64,000 nt of DNA from NCBI GenBank assembly GCA_034766995.1, contig CM068313.1, positions 23,420,512-23,484,511 of the forward strand, in the 5' to 3' direction. How positions within the stretch are numbered: the first letter of the stretch is position 1; the number at the start of each line of letters is the position of its first letter. Position numbers and translations under genes: made by a program. The notes beneath the pieces are model-generated. The model worked only from the letters and a program-made list of their open reading frames with translations, made no database searches and was not told the DNA's origin. Shown here piece after piece: positions 28,855-42,525 of this stretch. This stretch comes from Acanthacorydalis orientalis (Eukaryota; Arthropoda; Insecta; Megaloptera; Corydalidae).

Positions 28855-31800
28855 CATAGATATGTGTATTTATTCTTAAATTCAATATATACTTATTGTA
28901 TTTAAAACACTAATTCTCTTCTAAAATTACTATAAAATAATACTTTCTTATACATATTTATGAATAAAAGCGTTTTGACTTCTCTTAAAAGAGATATTAT
29001 TTCCTCTTTATATTTTTTATATTGTGTTTGTTGTCTACAAAACAGTAGAGTTTGTACATGTATCCATACATATGTATATATATATATAATACATATATAT
29101 ACATGGATTTTTTTTATCCGAAATATACATATCAATATCAATTTATGAAATTCCCTGTATTCTTCATTATCTGCGAGCTTTTCACAAACTTACGTATCTT
29201 ACAGCTATTTAGAATTCCCATCGTATTTCTTGTTTCCACAACAAAAACCTTTCTTTTCGTATAAAACAAAACAATCCTTTCAAAAAAAAGTTTCTGTACA
29301 TACTCGTGTACATAAAATAAACATAGCTATTGCACGTGTCGTTTCATTAAACAAAAAAAAAGTACTTTTTGTTCAATGAATGTTTTTAGCAATATACTTT
29401 TAATGGCAGCCTTTTTATTAACATAGATCAAAACTAAACAACTAAAACTTGTGAAATGTGTAAAACTGCTCTTGATATTTTAACAACTTCTGTTGTTTCA
29501 CGTTTCAAACCCTCGGGACCAGTTTAAAGTATAATATTTACATCAAAGAGTAAGTTAATTATATTATCAAGACACTTTAAGTGTTTTCTTTTTTTTAAGT
29601 ACTAAACAATTTCGTTTTTATTAATAACATTCAATAAAAAAATAGTAATTTCTCTATATTTCTTATTTTTATTTTGATTTTATTTGTATCGAATATTCAG
29701 GAATATTTCATGTACAATCATTTTCATTTTAAATACTTCGTTTATCTGAAATATACTGTTATTATTATTATTAAAAAATAATTAAATGAATTAATAGAAC
29801 AGTATGCATTTGTCTCCGCATACAACATTATCAATTTTAATTGCATTTGAATGCATTGATTGCCGCCTACCTACTGATACCAGTTACTTTATCCAATTGT
29901 GTTTCCTCAATTAAAAACGAAAATGAATTTGCCCTCTATCTAATTCCCGTTTGTAACAATGCGGCTGTCAACTGCTCTATACTGTCACATTTATTTGACT
30001 GATGGCGTAAGCAAACAATCCCTGACATATATCGTGCCTTACTATTGTAATTGTTTGATGCGGGGAAATAGTGTCTACCCACATTTTAGAATTTAGAGTA
30101 TTCAAATAGTTTGAATATGTATGCGGTAAACGAGATAATTGGTAAATCGGACTGTTTATACTAAGGCTAGTGATTTGTAAGGTCAAATGAAATTATAGTT
30201 AGTTACAATTTGATGCATAAACTTGTTTATTGTATTTCAGCGTGATGTAATAATTAAAAACATGAAATGATGTGTTAACAAGTCAATAATCGATTAACTA
30301 TAATTAACATCAATAGCGCAAAATTTACTAAATTTTAAATAATATTTTAATAACAAAAAAACTTTTTTATCTATATTTCAATGATTTTTTAATCATCATT
30401 AGAGCAGAACACATTTATTGTTCTATTTTTAACCTTGATACTTGTTTCATTCTTCCTACAATCAATTAGTCATTGTTTGATTTAATCATTTTAATGCACA
30501 CCAAAACCATTGTTTTACTACTTTTAAAGGTTACTTAATTATAAACTAAAATTGAGTATTTCATTATCGCATTATTCTTTGCCTAATTTGCAAGTTTATA
30601 ACTATGCTGGTTATACGGGAAAAAAATCTAAAATAAATAAAAAAATAATAAATTTGTTTCCAATTTTTTTATTAGAAATAACAATAATATTAATTATATG
30701 CTTTTTAAAATCCTGCTTATATCGTATCTTAATTATACGTTATTAATTATTTTAATTTTAAATTAAAACGATGTATTAATTTTTAAATAAGGAAACATTT
30801 TTAATCTTTCGAGTGAACGTAATATTGTTAAAATAACAACAATATTTTTAATTAATTATTTTAACATATTATTACCTAATGTTATAAAAGTAATTATTAA
30901 TTTATTAAACACTTAAATTAATAACTTATAAAGATTTATTTTCCAGATACATATAACATTTTTAGACTTGATCACACTTATTGAAAGTTCGAATCATTTA
31001 TAAATTTAATTAAATATATATCGAATATTTTATCAATATTTTTATTTTCAATCATATTTACTCGAATACCGTTTTTCTTCAGTACAAAAATATTTCAATA
31101 AAATATTTGTTTGCTGAATTATGAACGTATAAGAATTTCTTCAATATTTAAAAATAAATATTTTAGATATTTCAATAAGTTAATGGGATGATTTTATGTA
31201 TGAAAAATATTATTTTAAAAATATTATTATAGATAATCAAATAAAAATTGAATTTTTTAAATTAACAAAAAATATTCCATTTTCCCTAACAATTACTTCA
31301 GTTATAAACTTTTTATATTACACATACTTAATATGAAATGTCTTACATATCAATATGTTTCTTTATATAATTATTATTTCAGATTGTATTTCAGTTAGTA
31401 TGTATAATTCTGTAAAGTAATATTGAATAATAGTTCTATTTTTCTAATCAAAAATAACTTATCGTATGTGTTTTTATTTATTTTTTGAGTTAAAATATAT
31501 GCAATATTGTTACATATTGAAGAATGGACAAGCATTTATTTTTTGTGTAATAAAAATTATTAAAAGATTTCAAAAAGAATATATTTTTTTCATGGCATTT
31601 ATAAAGCAGAATTGTTACTCAAATACATTAAGAATTTAAAAATAAGTATCGTATTTTCATTTTGAAAAATGGAACAATAATGTGAAATAAGTTCATGAAA
31701 ATAAACAATCCCTAATCCTTTCCGATTATTTTTTCGCATGCTCATATGATATTTCTTTATTATAAAAAAAATCGAGCTACAGCTGAATCGCTAAATTACA

Positions 31801-32104
31801 CAAACATTTCATTTTTACCAAAACTATGCGCATGTGACACAAAAAAAAAACAATTATGTCAAACGAATAATACAAAATGAATTTACACATGATGAATTGT
31901 ACTATATCGCGACAGAAACACGGTTTTTTTTTGTAATATAAATGTTTCTCAATGAAAACAAAGGGTTAATTATGTCAAAGTTTATTATGTTACAAGGAAA
32001 TTAGAGATAATGTTAAAAGGCAATTTATCATTTCAAGAAGTGACTCACTAATAAATAGAAACAAATGTAAGTAGTGTTTCTTCATAACTTATTTCTAACG
32101 ATTT

Positions 32105-32164
<60 letters not shown>

Positions 32165-33182
32165 AAAACAATTAAAAAACAACAAAGTCAAATATTCTCT
32201 TATCAATAATAATAAAAATGATAAAACAATTTTATAATTTCAATAATAAAATGAAATTTAAGAAAATTAGCTCTTTTCTGATAAACATTTAAAGTGTTAT
32301 ATATATATATATATATACATATACATACATACATTCCTTGATATATGCAGAGAAGGTAGGGAATGAATAAAGAATATTGGCGAATTGATACCAATGATGA
32401 GTGGTTTAAAATGGAAATAGGTCAAACATACTGCACGAAGAGAGGATTTCCGTTACAACTCATAAATTATTGATTACTGGTCAAGACATAAAATTCCAAT
32501 GGATAATTGAGATTAGGGTATAAGAGAAATATTCTGACATTATATGTACTTAATAGCCCGCAACAGAATTTTCTTCTAGCCATTAATAGATTCACACAAG
32601 CAGTTAATAGTTATAAACAAATATAAAAGCAACTGATAGATTTATAAACTCAAATATTATTGATATTATAAGTGTGTAAGAAATTTTAATAATTTACGAT
32701 TTTATTTTCTTATGTACTCGTTCATTTATAATTAAAAAATCAATACTAAATTATTCCTTTTTTTCTAGATATACTATAAAAATATTTTTCATCTTTTCGT
32801 TATAACGTTTTTCAGTCCAATGAACAGTAATTATGAAACTCAATTTGTATTAATGTAACGAAATCAACATTTGAATATAAATAGTAAAAATTAAAATGCA
32901 TATTGATATGATAATATTAAAAATAAATACTCAATTTAATATACATTTTAGTTTAATAATTTCAGCTAATAGCTATATATTCAAATGACCTGTAATTTTA
33001 TGCTCTCTAGACAGATATAGGATTTTTAAATGAACAGTTATATTCAATCATATTAATGATATGTAAATCAAATATGACATAAATAATTTTATTTTGTAGC
33101 ACGATATGCAATAATGTGAAACAATACCATTATACACTATTGTAGTGCTTTATGTACCTATTATATATTTCATTTATACATA

Positions 33183-33231
<49 letters not shown>

Positions 33232-34095
33232 CATATAATACATGTATTTTTAGTCACGTTAATATATATGCATATATACCGTTTTTCCATAAATAAATAA
33301 CATACAGAAAATATAGGATGGAAAATAAATAATAAAAAAACACTTACCGCAGCTCATATTATTTATCTCCAATAAAAATAACTTTTATGATCACATGATC
33401 GAGATACCTAAATAGAATTAATTTATATTCTGTGAATACGTATGTTTGGCAGCAATATTTTTCTTATATTTTTAATATAAGATATAGACAATTTTTAATA
33501 TTTCACTTCAAATTTTCGGTTATATATATATATATACATACTTCTATAAATTATCTTCAAATAAATTCTCTGATTATAAAATATGAAAATAATAAATATG
33601 GATAATGGTCATTATAAGCCTCCTGCATGAAGGAATTCGATTATTAACAATTAAGAAAATGCAGTATTTTATTGATATAACAATTCATTTCTTTCAGTAA
33701 TAATCGTTTATAATAATACAATGGTTACAATAAATACAATTATCAAAGGACAATAATAAAATTCCATAGAACCATTTAGTATTTTTCTTTTATTTGTTCA
33801 GACAATACGACTTAAAGATACTTAACTAAACAATATATTTTATTATAAATATTTTTGTTCGTTACATTGAAAAGTAACTTAATTTTCAGCGTAAATGTTT
33901 TATAATAATATATGAATATTTTAACTCTAACATAATATAAGACTTATACATAAAAGGATAAAAACTCTTTAAAATATGTATTTTGTGACGAAGAAACTTA
34001 AAAAAACATGTAAAATATAACCAGAAGTGAAGAATATATTTACTCAATTCGGTACTTGCGTATTTTTACTGACTTTCTAGAAAGATTAAAAAGTA

Positions 34096-34663
34096 TTAGG
34101 TAGGTAGAAAAATAATAACGGTTTTTGTTTTTTTGAATTCTAAACTTATTTTTTTCAATAAAATTGTCATTTCATCGGGTTCATTTTAATATCATTTTAA
34201 AGTATATTTTTCAGTCTATGTTTTGGTAACATCGACTTGTTTTCATTATTAATTTTCCTTCAAATTGGGCTATTGAATTAAATATGGAAAATAAGCAAAT
34301 AAGAGCAATTTTTTTATGAGTTCCAAACAGGTGGTAAAGCAGCAGAAACTGCTCGTAAATTAAACGATACTTTTGATGTGGGTACTGTTAAGGAACGTAC
34401 GGTGCAACAGAGGTTCCGAAAATTTCGTGCTGGGGACGAGAGTCTTGAGGATAAGGAAGGTCGCGGATGTCCTTCAGTTCATAATGACCAACTGAAGGCA
34501 TTAGTTGAATCAGAACCATGAAAAATTCTAGAACATGAACAAACCTTAGGCACTAGTCATCCAACAGTTCTGGACCACTTAAAACAGCTAGGAAAACCAA
34601 AAAAGAGACAAATTTATATGAATTTGAAAGTTATAAACTACAATTATTTTCCTACCAGCCTAA
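34096..34663 (+). mobile_element. Internally deleted mariner element with both ends
   Basis: TA dinucleotides at 34094-34095 and 34664-34665 flank a 568-bp element. Its ends, TTAGGTAGGTAGAAAAATAA and the complement of CCTACCAGCCTAA with its inward continuation, match at most positions over about 28 bases. Inside is only the N-terminal DNA-binding half of a mariner transposase: MENKQIRAIF at 34284, then GKAAETARKLNDTFDVGTVK, FRKFRAGDESLEDKEGRG and a decayed SHPTVLDHLKQLGK. A frame break near 34318 and a stop near 34519 disable it. The catalytic two thirds are absent, as in a non-autonomous deletion derivative. Confidence 0.8.
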
Positions 34664-34665
34664 TA

Positions 34666-35129
34666 AGTTACACTATTGATGATTTTCTTTTAATTTTAGA
34701 TTTTCAAACTTTCCCAGTGAATCCTAATTAATGCAAATAATTTAAATTAACGTTGTAAATGATTAACATTTATTATTTTATAAAAACATAAAACATTTCA
34801 ATTTTTGTTTGTTTATTAAAGGCCGATTATGATTAATCTCCAGATTCTCCTCCAATACCAGATAAAGAAATGATTTTAAGACAAAGCAATAACTATGAAA
34901 TAAATGTGTTTTCATGAACATTTAATTTTTGCAGGTGGTACTGATAAATATAATTCTCTAATAATTAGGACAACCGCTGAAAAATGAAAAATGGAAAGAA
35001 TGAAATGTTTATTATTGTAATCAGTCTCTATCACAATACAAACATAATATTATCATTGAATAGAGAGTTAATTATGAAAAGCATTATTAATAGAATATGA
35101 ATATATATGTGTTCATATATACGTACACC

Positions 35130-35194
<65 letters not shown>

Positions 35195-35899
35195 GTATGT
35201 ATGTGTGTGTGTACGCGCGTGTTTGTGTATGTATATATAATTCATTGGTAATCCATTTCTGAATAATAGCCTCTTTCAATTCATTTTAATATTTAACATT
35301 AACTTTCCAATAATTAAACATTTCAATATATTTCTTTGTCATATGTTGCTAAAACATTTTCTAATATCCTTATCCTGCTTATTCATTGGTTTCGTTCTAG
35401 ATCTTTATATATTTCTTAATTTCCAATCAGTAATTCTGTTATCCATCATTAACTTCTATTCTCACAATATGTCCTATTATTTTCATTTTAAATTCTTTAC
35501 ATTTTGTATTACATCTATAACTCCTTTTAATTTTCTAATCTATATTATTCCCTTTTTATCATTTCTTGTTATTATTCATATTACAACTTTCCATTGTTTT
35601 CTATACTGTAAAGTCACGGAATTATTTTAACATTAAAATCAATGTTTCATTTCCATGAATAAAAACTTATAAAATACCCAACGAAATATTTTTCTCTTAA
35701 AAAAATTGAATATATAAATACAGACATACATATACACACATACATACATATACACACATACATATGTATGTATATCAAAATTATTAAAATACTTTATCGA
35801 TTCGTTGTTAATGATGATTAAAATTTACTTTGAAATATTAAAAACATATTCATTGGTCTATCCAATGTTCACAAAATGTATTTATTGTTTGTAGTGTCG

Positions 35900-35955
<56 letters not shown>

Positions 35956-36548
35956 TGTGTGTGTGCTGTGTGCAAACAAATATCTTGTATCTGCTGTCAA
36001 CATCGGAACCTATAAGAAACAAACAGAAGAATCCTATATTTTACAAATGATCTAACGAAGCAATAATATTACCATCACTTCTTGATGTTCTCCTGCCACT
36101 ATTCAAATTGAATTTCACCACGCGAACGAAAAATATTTTGCTCATTCTCTTTCACACAATAACCATACATCTTCAAAAACAGTGTTGCAAGAATATAAAC
36201 TTCGTGCTCGGTATTCATTGTACATACGCGGTTTTAGCAGCTGCGTTAAAATATATTACAATACTTTTCCGATTAAACAAGGAGAAGGTAAACATAAAAA
36301 TGATAAATTATATGTTCTCATGTTTTCATTCATTATAAATATCATAAATTCACTAATGTTAAAAACTAATACAATATTTTTACTTTAGACCGAACGGAAC
36401 AAAAAGTTATAATAACTATTTTAACTTTTCTGTGTTTCGCAACTTTTTTAATAAGAGGAATTGTTTTATTGTAGTGAATTCTTTTCTAAAATAAATAAGG
36501 TGGTAGCATTATCAATTTTGACATCTTTATGATTATGATTTATTCTGG

Positions 36549-36610
<62 letters not shown>

Positions 36611-36802
36611 ACACTAATCAAAACGTTTCAGAAATTTCTATTTTAAAAGAATTGCGTAAAGCCAACGTTAATTTTTTTAAATAATAATATTGATAATCTT
36701 TGGACTGTATCTGTATCTACTGTATCTATACTAAAAATTATTGCGATCTCACAAACCATTCGTGAACAGCTAATGTCTTTGTAGTGTTTGACGAATTTTA
36801 CT
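34666..36802. other. Gene-free AT-rich DNA
   Basis: (TA)n tracts lie near 35135-35200, 35903-35952 and 36555-36604. An open frame of 95 codons at 35343-35630 encodes an almost wholly hydrophobic peptide rich in Phe, Ile, Leu and Tyr, as expected by chance from T-rich DNA, so no gene is called. Confidence 0.5.
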
Positions 36803-37570
36803 ATGTCTAAATTTATCGAGCAATGAGCTTATGTTAAAATTTATAGTAAAAACTATTTTTTTGTGCTGGTACGTTTAAAATGATGAATGAGATTTTGATG
36901 ATTGATGTTTTGAATGATAACTGAGAGTCACTAGAAGATGTCCCTCGTTCGAGACGGCCATCGACATCAACTGATGAAGAACTTGTTCAAAAATTGAATG
37001 ATTTAATTGTAAATGATCATCGCCTGACTATGCGAGAGATTACTAATGATATCAGTATATCTTATGGATCTTTCCAATACATCTTCATCAATACTTTGCA
37101 CTTGAAACATGTCGCAGAGAGACTTGTGCCAAGAACCCCAATTTCGAGAAAAAAACAACGTCGCAAAAATGATGTTATCTGAAGCATCCAAAAGTATCTC
37201 GTTCACGAAACGCATCATAACTGAAGACGGAACTTGGATATATGAACTTGACGTCGAAACATAGTAGCGATCGTCCGAATGGTGTAGTAAAGGCGAACCG
37301 AGACCGAAAAGAAAACGCCAAAGTCGATTAATGACCAGTGTTCTCTTGACTGTTTTCTTCGATTATCGTGCTGTTCACAAAAAGATTCTTTCTAAGGTCA
37401 AACAGTCAATAAGGAATATTACTTAGGTATTATGAAGCGCTTACATGAAGCGATCCGTAAACGTCGACCGGAATTGTAAAGCAACAACTCGTGGATTTTA
37501 CATCATAATAATGCACCGGCTCACACCTCAATGCTTGTTCGCGAGTTTTTGGCAAATCTGTGACAAAAAG
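36803..37570 (+). pseudogene. Mariner transposase relic, truncated at its 3' end
   Basis: The relic starts with MSKFIEQ (ATG at 36803), then a stop. It continues in broken frames as a mariner transposase: RRPSTSTDEELVQKLNDL, SYGSFQYIF, TEDGTWIYELDVET (first Asp kept), LTVFFDYRAVH (second Asp) and LHHNNAPAHTSMLVREFLA. In the third catalytic block the family HDN reads HNN, so the Asp is lost. It differs in sequence from the mariners at 34 kb and 56 kb and is a separate lineage. The usual C-terminal quarter is missing, because the sequence changes near 37570 into a LINE-like tail. No convincing inverted repeat was found at its 5' side. Confidence 0.8.
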
Positions 37571-37662
37571 AGAGGCATTCAATCGTACAAAATGGAAAAG
37601 CGTGAAAAAGGCCATTTATCCAGCAGTGGATTGGCAGAGGATGATATGATGATACATACTCA

Positions 37663-37736
<74 letters not shown>

Positions 37737-37910
37737 TATCTTTATCGTTTCCCGGAACTCAAGCAGAGACACTAATAAAAATCACAAATAACACAACACA
37801 CAATCCACACCCCACAAATGCGGTTAAATACCAATCAGGTAAGGGCACCGCACCAATGTCCAAAACATAAGGCCAAACCCGGCCCTGTATTATTTTATTA
37901 TCAATAAAAT
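37571..37910 (+). repeat. LINE-like 3' tail with compound microsatellite
   Basis: ATCCAGCAGTGGATTGGCAG followed by GATGATATGATGATA resembles the 3' end of RTE/CR1-class LINE reverse-transcriptase frames, which commonly end in a phrase like HPAVDW and a GAT-rich tail. It is followed by (CT)n, (CA)n, (TA)n and (CA)n arrays (about 37663-37736), then a C-rich stretch to about 37890. The open frame through 37870 is a by-product of the repeats. The LINE assignment is from memory of such ends and is tentative. Confidence 0.4.
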
Positions 37911-38923
37911 TCATTTTTATTTTATTTTATTTATTTATATCTTTATCGTAATCTGTAAATATTTACTAGTATTGTTAAATATAAAACATGGCAGTTAAAA
38001 TATCCAAGACCACAGTCAAATATGAGCATAACAGTCAATATGTTAACATTTATACGCAGTCCTTCAATTTAGTAATTATATAATAAGTATATCCGGCAAT
38101 ATAAATAAATAATGAAATTTAACTTCCGTAGTAATTGTAATTAAAATGGAACAAGTAAATTATTGGACGAAAACAGACGTCGTTACATTTTTGTCACTAT
38201 ACGCGTAAAATACAAACAGATGTGTGTATAAATTTATAATATATTAGCGGTTTAAGTCTGTTGTATGTATGGTCTCGACTGCTTGTATATTCTCATCACA
38301 TGAATATTTTGGCAATTGGCTCTTTATAATAGAGTTTTGGGCTATTGTGATTCAACGCTACATTCTTGAAACGTCGTCAGACAACGAAATAAAGAATTTA
38401 TATTTATTTGTCGTTCGTTCTTTTGTACTTACTTTTTATTGAAAATTTAAATACATGTACATTCATTCGTTTTATGAAATGAAAACTTTAAATATTTATA
38501 TTTTTTTTTTATCTAAATACTGTTTTGTTATTTACGAATAGTAACACTATATGTATTATATTCGTTATTGTAGTATTTCCTAGAACTACTATGTTTATTG
38601 TTGCCTGCTGTAGTTGGTAATGACACTTGTTCGATCTTCAAATATCTTAATACTTCTGTTAAATAAAGTAACTTAACTATAAAAATTAGACTAATGATTT
38701 AAATGTCTGCATTAACCATGAACGCAGCTCAAAGTCATCAAGCTACCTGAAGATAAATGGCAGCAAAAAACAAAAAGAAGCACAGTAGTTTAAAATAAAA
38801 TAATACCAAGAGTATTTTTAGTTATTTTAAAATGAATATTTAATTGAATAGATATTAGTTACATTTTAATGTTATTTTTGAGACAATTTTCGGACAATAT
38901 TTCAAATATATTCTGTATAATGA

Positions 38924-38970
<47 letters not shown>

Positions 38971-39280
38971 CAAAGTAAGCTCGTATAAAATCAAATCAGA
39001 AACAATACACTAATGGTAAAATTGACAAAATAGAAATAAATTCAAGCATGTATTACATTGTGCATCTAAATTTTAAGTGATTCGTGTGAAAATGTTAATG
39101 TTCAGATTTTTAAATAGAATAAAAACCGTGTTGATATTACTGGAAATATTAAGGATATTCTAGTACTGTATCGAACGTGGTGAACAATTTATTACACGAA
39201 AACGAAATTTGTGACACCAACAAACAAAAGGGAACAGAAACGAAACACGTGGGAGCTTAGAAACAATTTGTCATAGTAAG
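37911..39280. other. Upstream region of the coiled-coil gene
   Basis: No coding exon is seen. A (TA)n tract lies at 38932-38968. The stretch 39130-39280 just before the start codon is less AT-rich and probably holds the 5' untranslated region and promoter, but no TATA or initiator element can be singled out in such AT-rich DNA. Confidence 0.4.
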
Positions 39281-39310
39281 ATGTCAGACGACAAAGTTAA
39301 CGAAAGTGCG
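39281..39310 (+). CDS. Coiled-coil gene exon 1 (start, residues 1-10)
   Basis: A ten-codon first exon beginning ATGTCAGACGAC and ending at a good donor (GTACGT at 39311), phase 0. It was chosen because it gives an ATG with a purine three bases upstream and joins in frame to exon 2. It is short, so a different first exon remains possible. Confidence 0.55.
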
Positions 39311-40549
39311 GTACGTAATGCGCCTTTTGTGTGTGAATATATTTTTTAGCCGTAAAAAAAATTATAGGCAACAATTTATACACGTTTATATATCATGCAT
39401 TTTCAATATTTTGTAGCTGTTCATTGAACAGTAACGAAATAATAAAAAGCCCTTATTCACTTATCAATATTCATTAGAAGCTTATTTATAAATCGTATAT
39501 ATTTCTGATTAAGTTTTCACTTAACTGTAAATATTCTTTGTCTGTATTAGTGTGCATTGATTTCTTTTAATTATCTTATTTATATTCGCTTACAATACTT
39601 AAAACGATTTTTAATACGAAACAAGAATAAAAAAAAATAGTTTTATTAATAATATTTTCATTTAAAATTATTAAAATTTGATATACAATCATCTATAAAA
39701 TATATAACACTAAATTGGTATTAAAAAATAATTTTGTTATAAAAAGAGAAATAAATTTTATTTTTTATCAGAAAGATGACGATGAATCGTCATCTGAATA
39801 CACTAGTACATCAGAACAAAGTGAAATGACTATCAGTACGTTGAACGAAAGTAAGACCATAAGCATGCAGAACGTCGACTTTTTGAAAGGTATTGAAGAT
39901 AAAAATAAAGAAATTATTAAGTTGAAACGTAAAGTACATAACCAAAAAATACAATTGGAATTCTATCTGCATCGTGACCTCCAAAGTGAAAACGTTATTA
40001 CGTTTATGGAAAACGTGAGCGTTTAATTTTTTTATATAAATTTTATTGAACATCTACTTCACTATTCGTATTACAGAAACTAATATATTAAATTTATATA
40101 TCTCATAAAATTTAAATAATTTATAAACTAGAGCATTTATTCATGTATATATAAATTTAGTATACAATTATATCAAAGAATATATGTAATATTTTAAATT
40201 TTTCACTACTTTCGAACCATTATTAAGAATCGGCGCCTTTTTAATTATGTTTTGTGTATTAATGAAGCAAATTCAAACAAACAAATATGATAAAAACTTT
40301 ATAAATATAAAACATACTTCTCTATGTGTATACTTTGATTTCATGTATATTTGAATTGTTATCAATATTAAGAGGAAGTATCGTAAACAAGCTTCGAATT
40401 GCTTATAATCAAATTATTTTATTAATATTTTCAATAAAAAATGTTACACATAATGTAAAAAATTCGTGTGGTTCTGAATATTCATATGAAAATATAAAAT
40501 TAAAGTCGCTCTTTTCTTCCAATTTACCTTTAATATATATGTATATATA

Positions 40550-40611
<62 letters not shown>

Positions 40612-40615
40612 TATA

Positions 40616-40653
<38 letters not shown>

Positions 40654-40658
40654 TATAC

Positions 40659-40717
<59 letters not shown>

Positions 40718-42452
40718 CATTCATATACGTTTATATAATTTTAATTTAATATCTGCAAAGTATGGATTTTTATTTCATTGTTCAATTATATTTTCATAAC
40801 AGTGATCGTTATTTTTCTATTAAACTGCTGTACGAAATACAATTAAAACAATAACTAATTATAAATGAAATGTATTACTAGATATTGTGTGTATATATAT
40901 ATATATATACACAAACGTCTTCCATTTTCATTCGGGCGCTAATGACCTTAGTTATCGACGCGCTCTTAAATCCCAAATAAACAACAATCCTTTTTAATTG
41001 TCTTGAAATAAAACACAATATAGGTGAATGTGGCAGCACCATTAGAAAATGATCAGCTTTGCATGGCAATGTGGCATTTTAAGAACATGAACGGTGAAAA
41101 AAGCCACATCTTACGAACAAACGAATGTCTAGAAAATGCAAGTCACAGATTGCACAACTTATTACGTAACCAGGAAAGGATCCTCCGGCAACTTACTCTT
41201 AACATTATCCGCGACGATGATGGACCGTTCTCAGTCAATGTTTCTGCACCGGCGCTGAAACACGCCACAATACACGAACAGCATAAAAGCGATGCTTTAG
41301 CCAAGTTATCAACACTAACAGCTCATGAGCAGAGTCAAGGACGCTTAGAACGCACTAATTTTTGCAAATATGTGGATGTAATCAGTCGATTATTGAGCGC
41401 CACCGTTGTTGTAAAACGAGAAGCTCATTATTTGAAAAAAATCGCTCAAGACCTTTTAGTTGTTGAAGAGGAAAGAAATTCTCTAGGTTCGTTTTATTTA
41501 TAAATGAAATTTATTTTTTTTAAAAAAAAAACGAGAAAAATAAACTACAAATAAATATTTAAAAAATATTAAAAATCAAATGATAAAATGTTATAATTTA
41601 CAAAAATTCAAAATTACTAAAACATATAACACTTTTATATGAGAAATATAAATTTCGATCTAACAATATGTATTTTAATCTAATAATAACGAGAATTAAA
41701 CTCAAACTGGCATACAACTTAACAAGGTTACCCATATTAAACATTATTAATTTAACTATCACAAGCAGAGAATTCAATAGTTAACAAACAAAGCAAAAAG
41801 GAGACTGAACTCCTGATTTGAAAAAAGAATAATAAATTTTAATTAATCATATTTACATCTAGCTATTTGAGATTTATCAAATGTCGTTGACCTGCGAATC
41901 ATAACTTTGTTATTGAACGCAGTCTGGAAAACGTTGATAAGATTGAAAATATCACCCACAAACATTTTTAAGAAAAAATACTTTCAATAAAGGAAACTTT
42001 CAATGCGAGTTTAACAACCTTCTTTATTTAATTTATTCCAAATTAATATGCAGAAATAAAATGCTATTTTAATTTTGCAGAACTTCTGACTAAAAATAAA
42101 ATATTGTTTATTACTCACTTATGATATTAATAATGTCATATCGATTGATGACAGTTATCATAATATCTATTTTAATTTGTGTGTGTGTGTGAGTTTTATT
42201 AATATTTTTTTAATTTCTATTAAAAGTTTATACAACACAAATTAATTCATTATTACTTTTTATTATTGATTTATCGAGTTTTTTAATTAAAATTCTTTTT
42301 GAATAATAAATATTATTGAGGGAAAATTATTTGGCTGAGCTTATATTTTTTGTTTTGCAATTTCTTTATCTATATAAACTTTATAATCATATCTGTACAA
42401 CTACATTATAAACTGTTAGTTTATTAAATCATACACATTATCCTGCATTATG

Positions 42453-42525
<73 letters not shown>

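Larger units (their letters stand above)
19148..34093. other. Gene-free AT-rich DNA with (TA)n tracts
   Basis: No supported gene. (TA)n tracts include 19210-19290 (interrupted), 19751-19813, 23774-23876 (interrupted), 24070-24134, 26000-26040, 26460-26486, 26538-26598, 26895-26930, 27827-27876, 28355-28400, 28805-28848, 32110-32158 and 33185-33227. Positions 29800-30190 are a microsatellite-free, less AT-rich patch that might be conserved non-coding DNA. Inverted repeats and a mariner scrap in this span are listed separately. Confidence 0.55.

Noticed and set aside
35343..35630. 95-codon hydrophobic open frame
   Set aside because: Phe/Ile/Leu/Tyr/Ser composition is what random T-rich DNA gives. 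No conserved motif, and no coding composition at third positions was apparent.
40326..40799. 157-codon open frame on the + strand
   Set aside because: Its length comes from the 180-base TA array, which encodes only Tyr, Ile and a few other residues. It lies in an intron of the coiled-coil gene.
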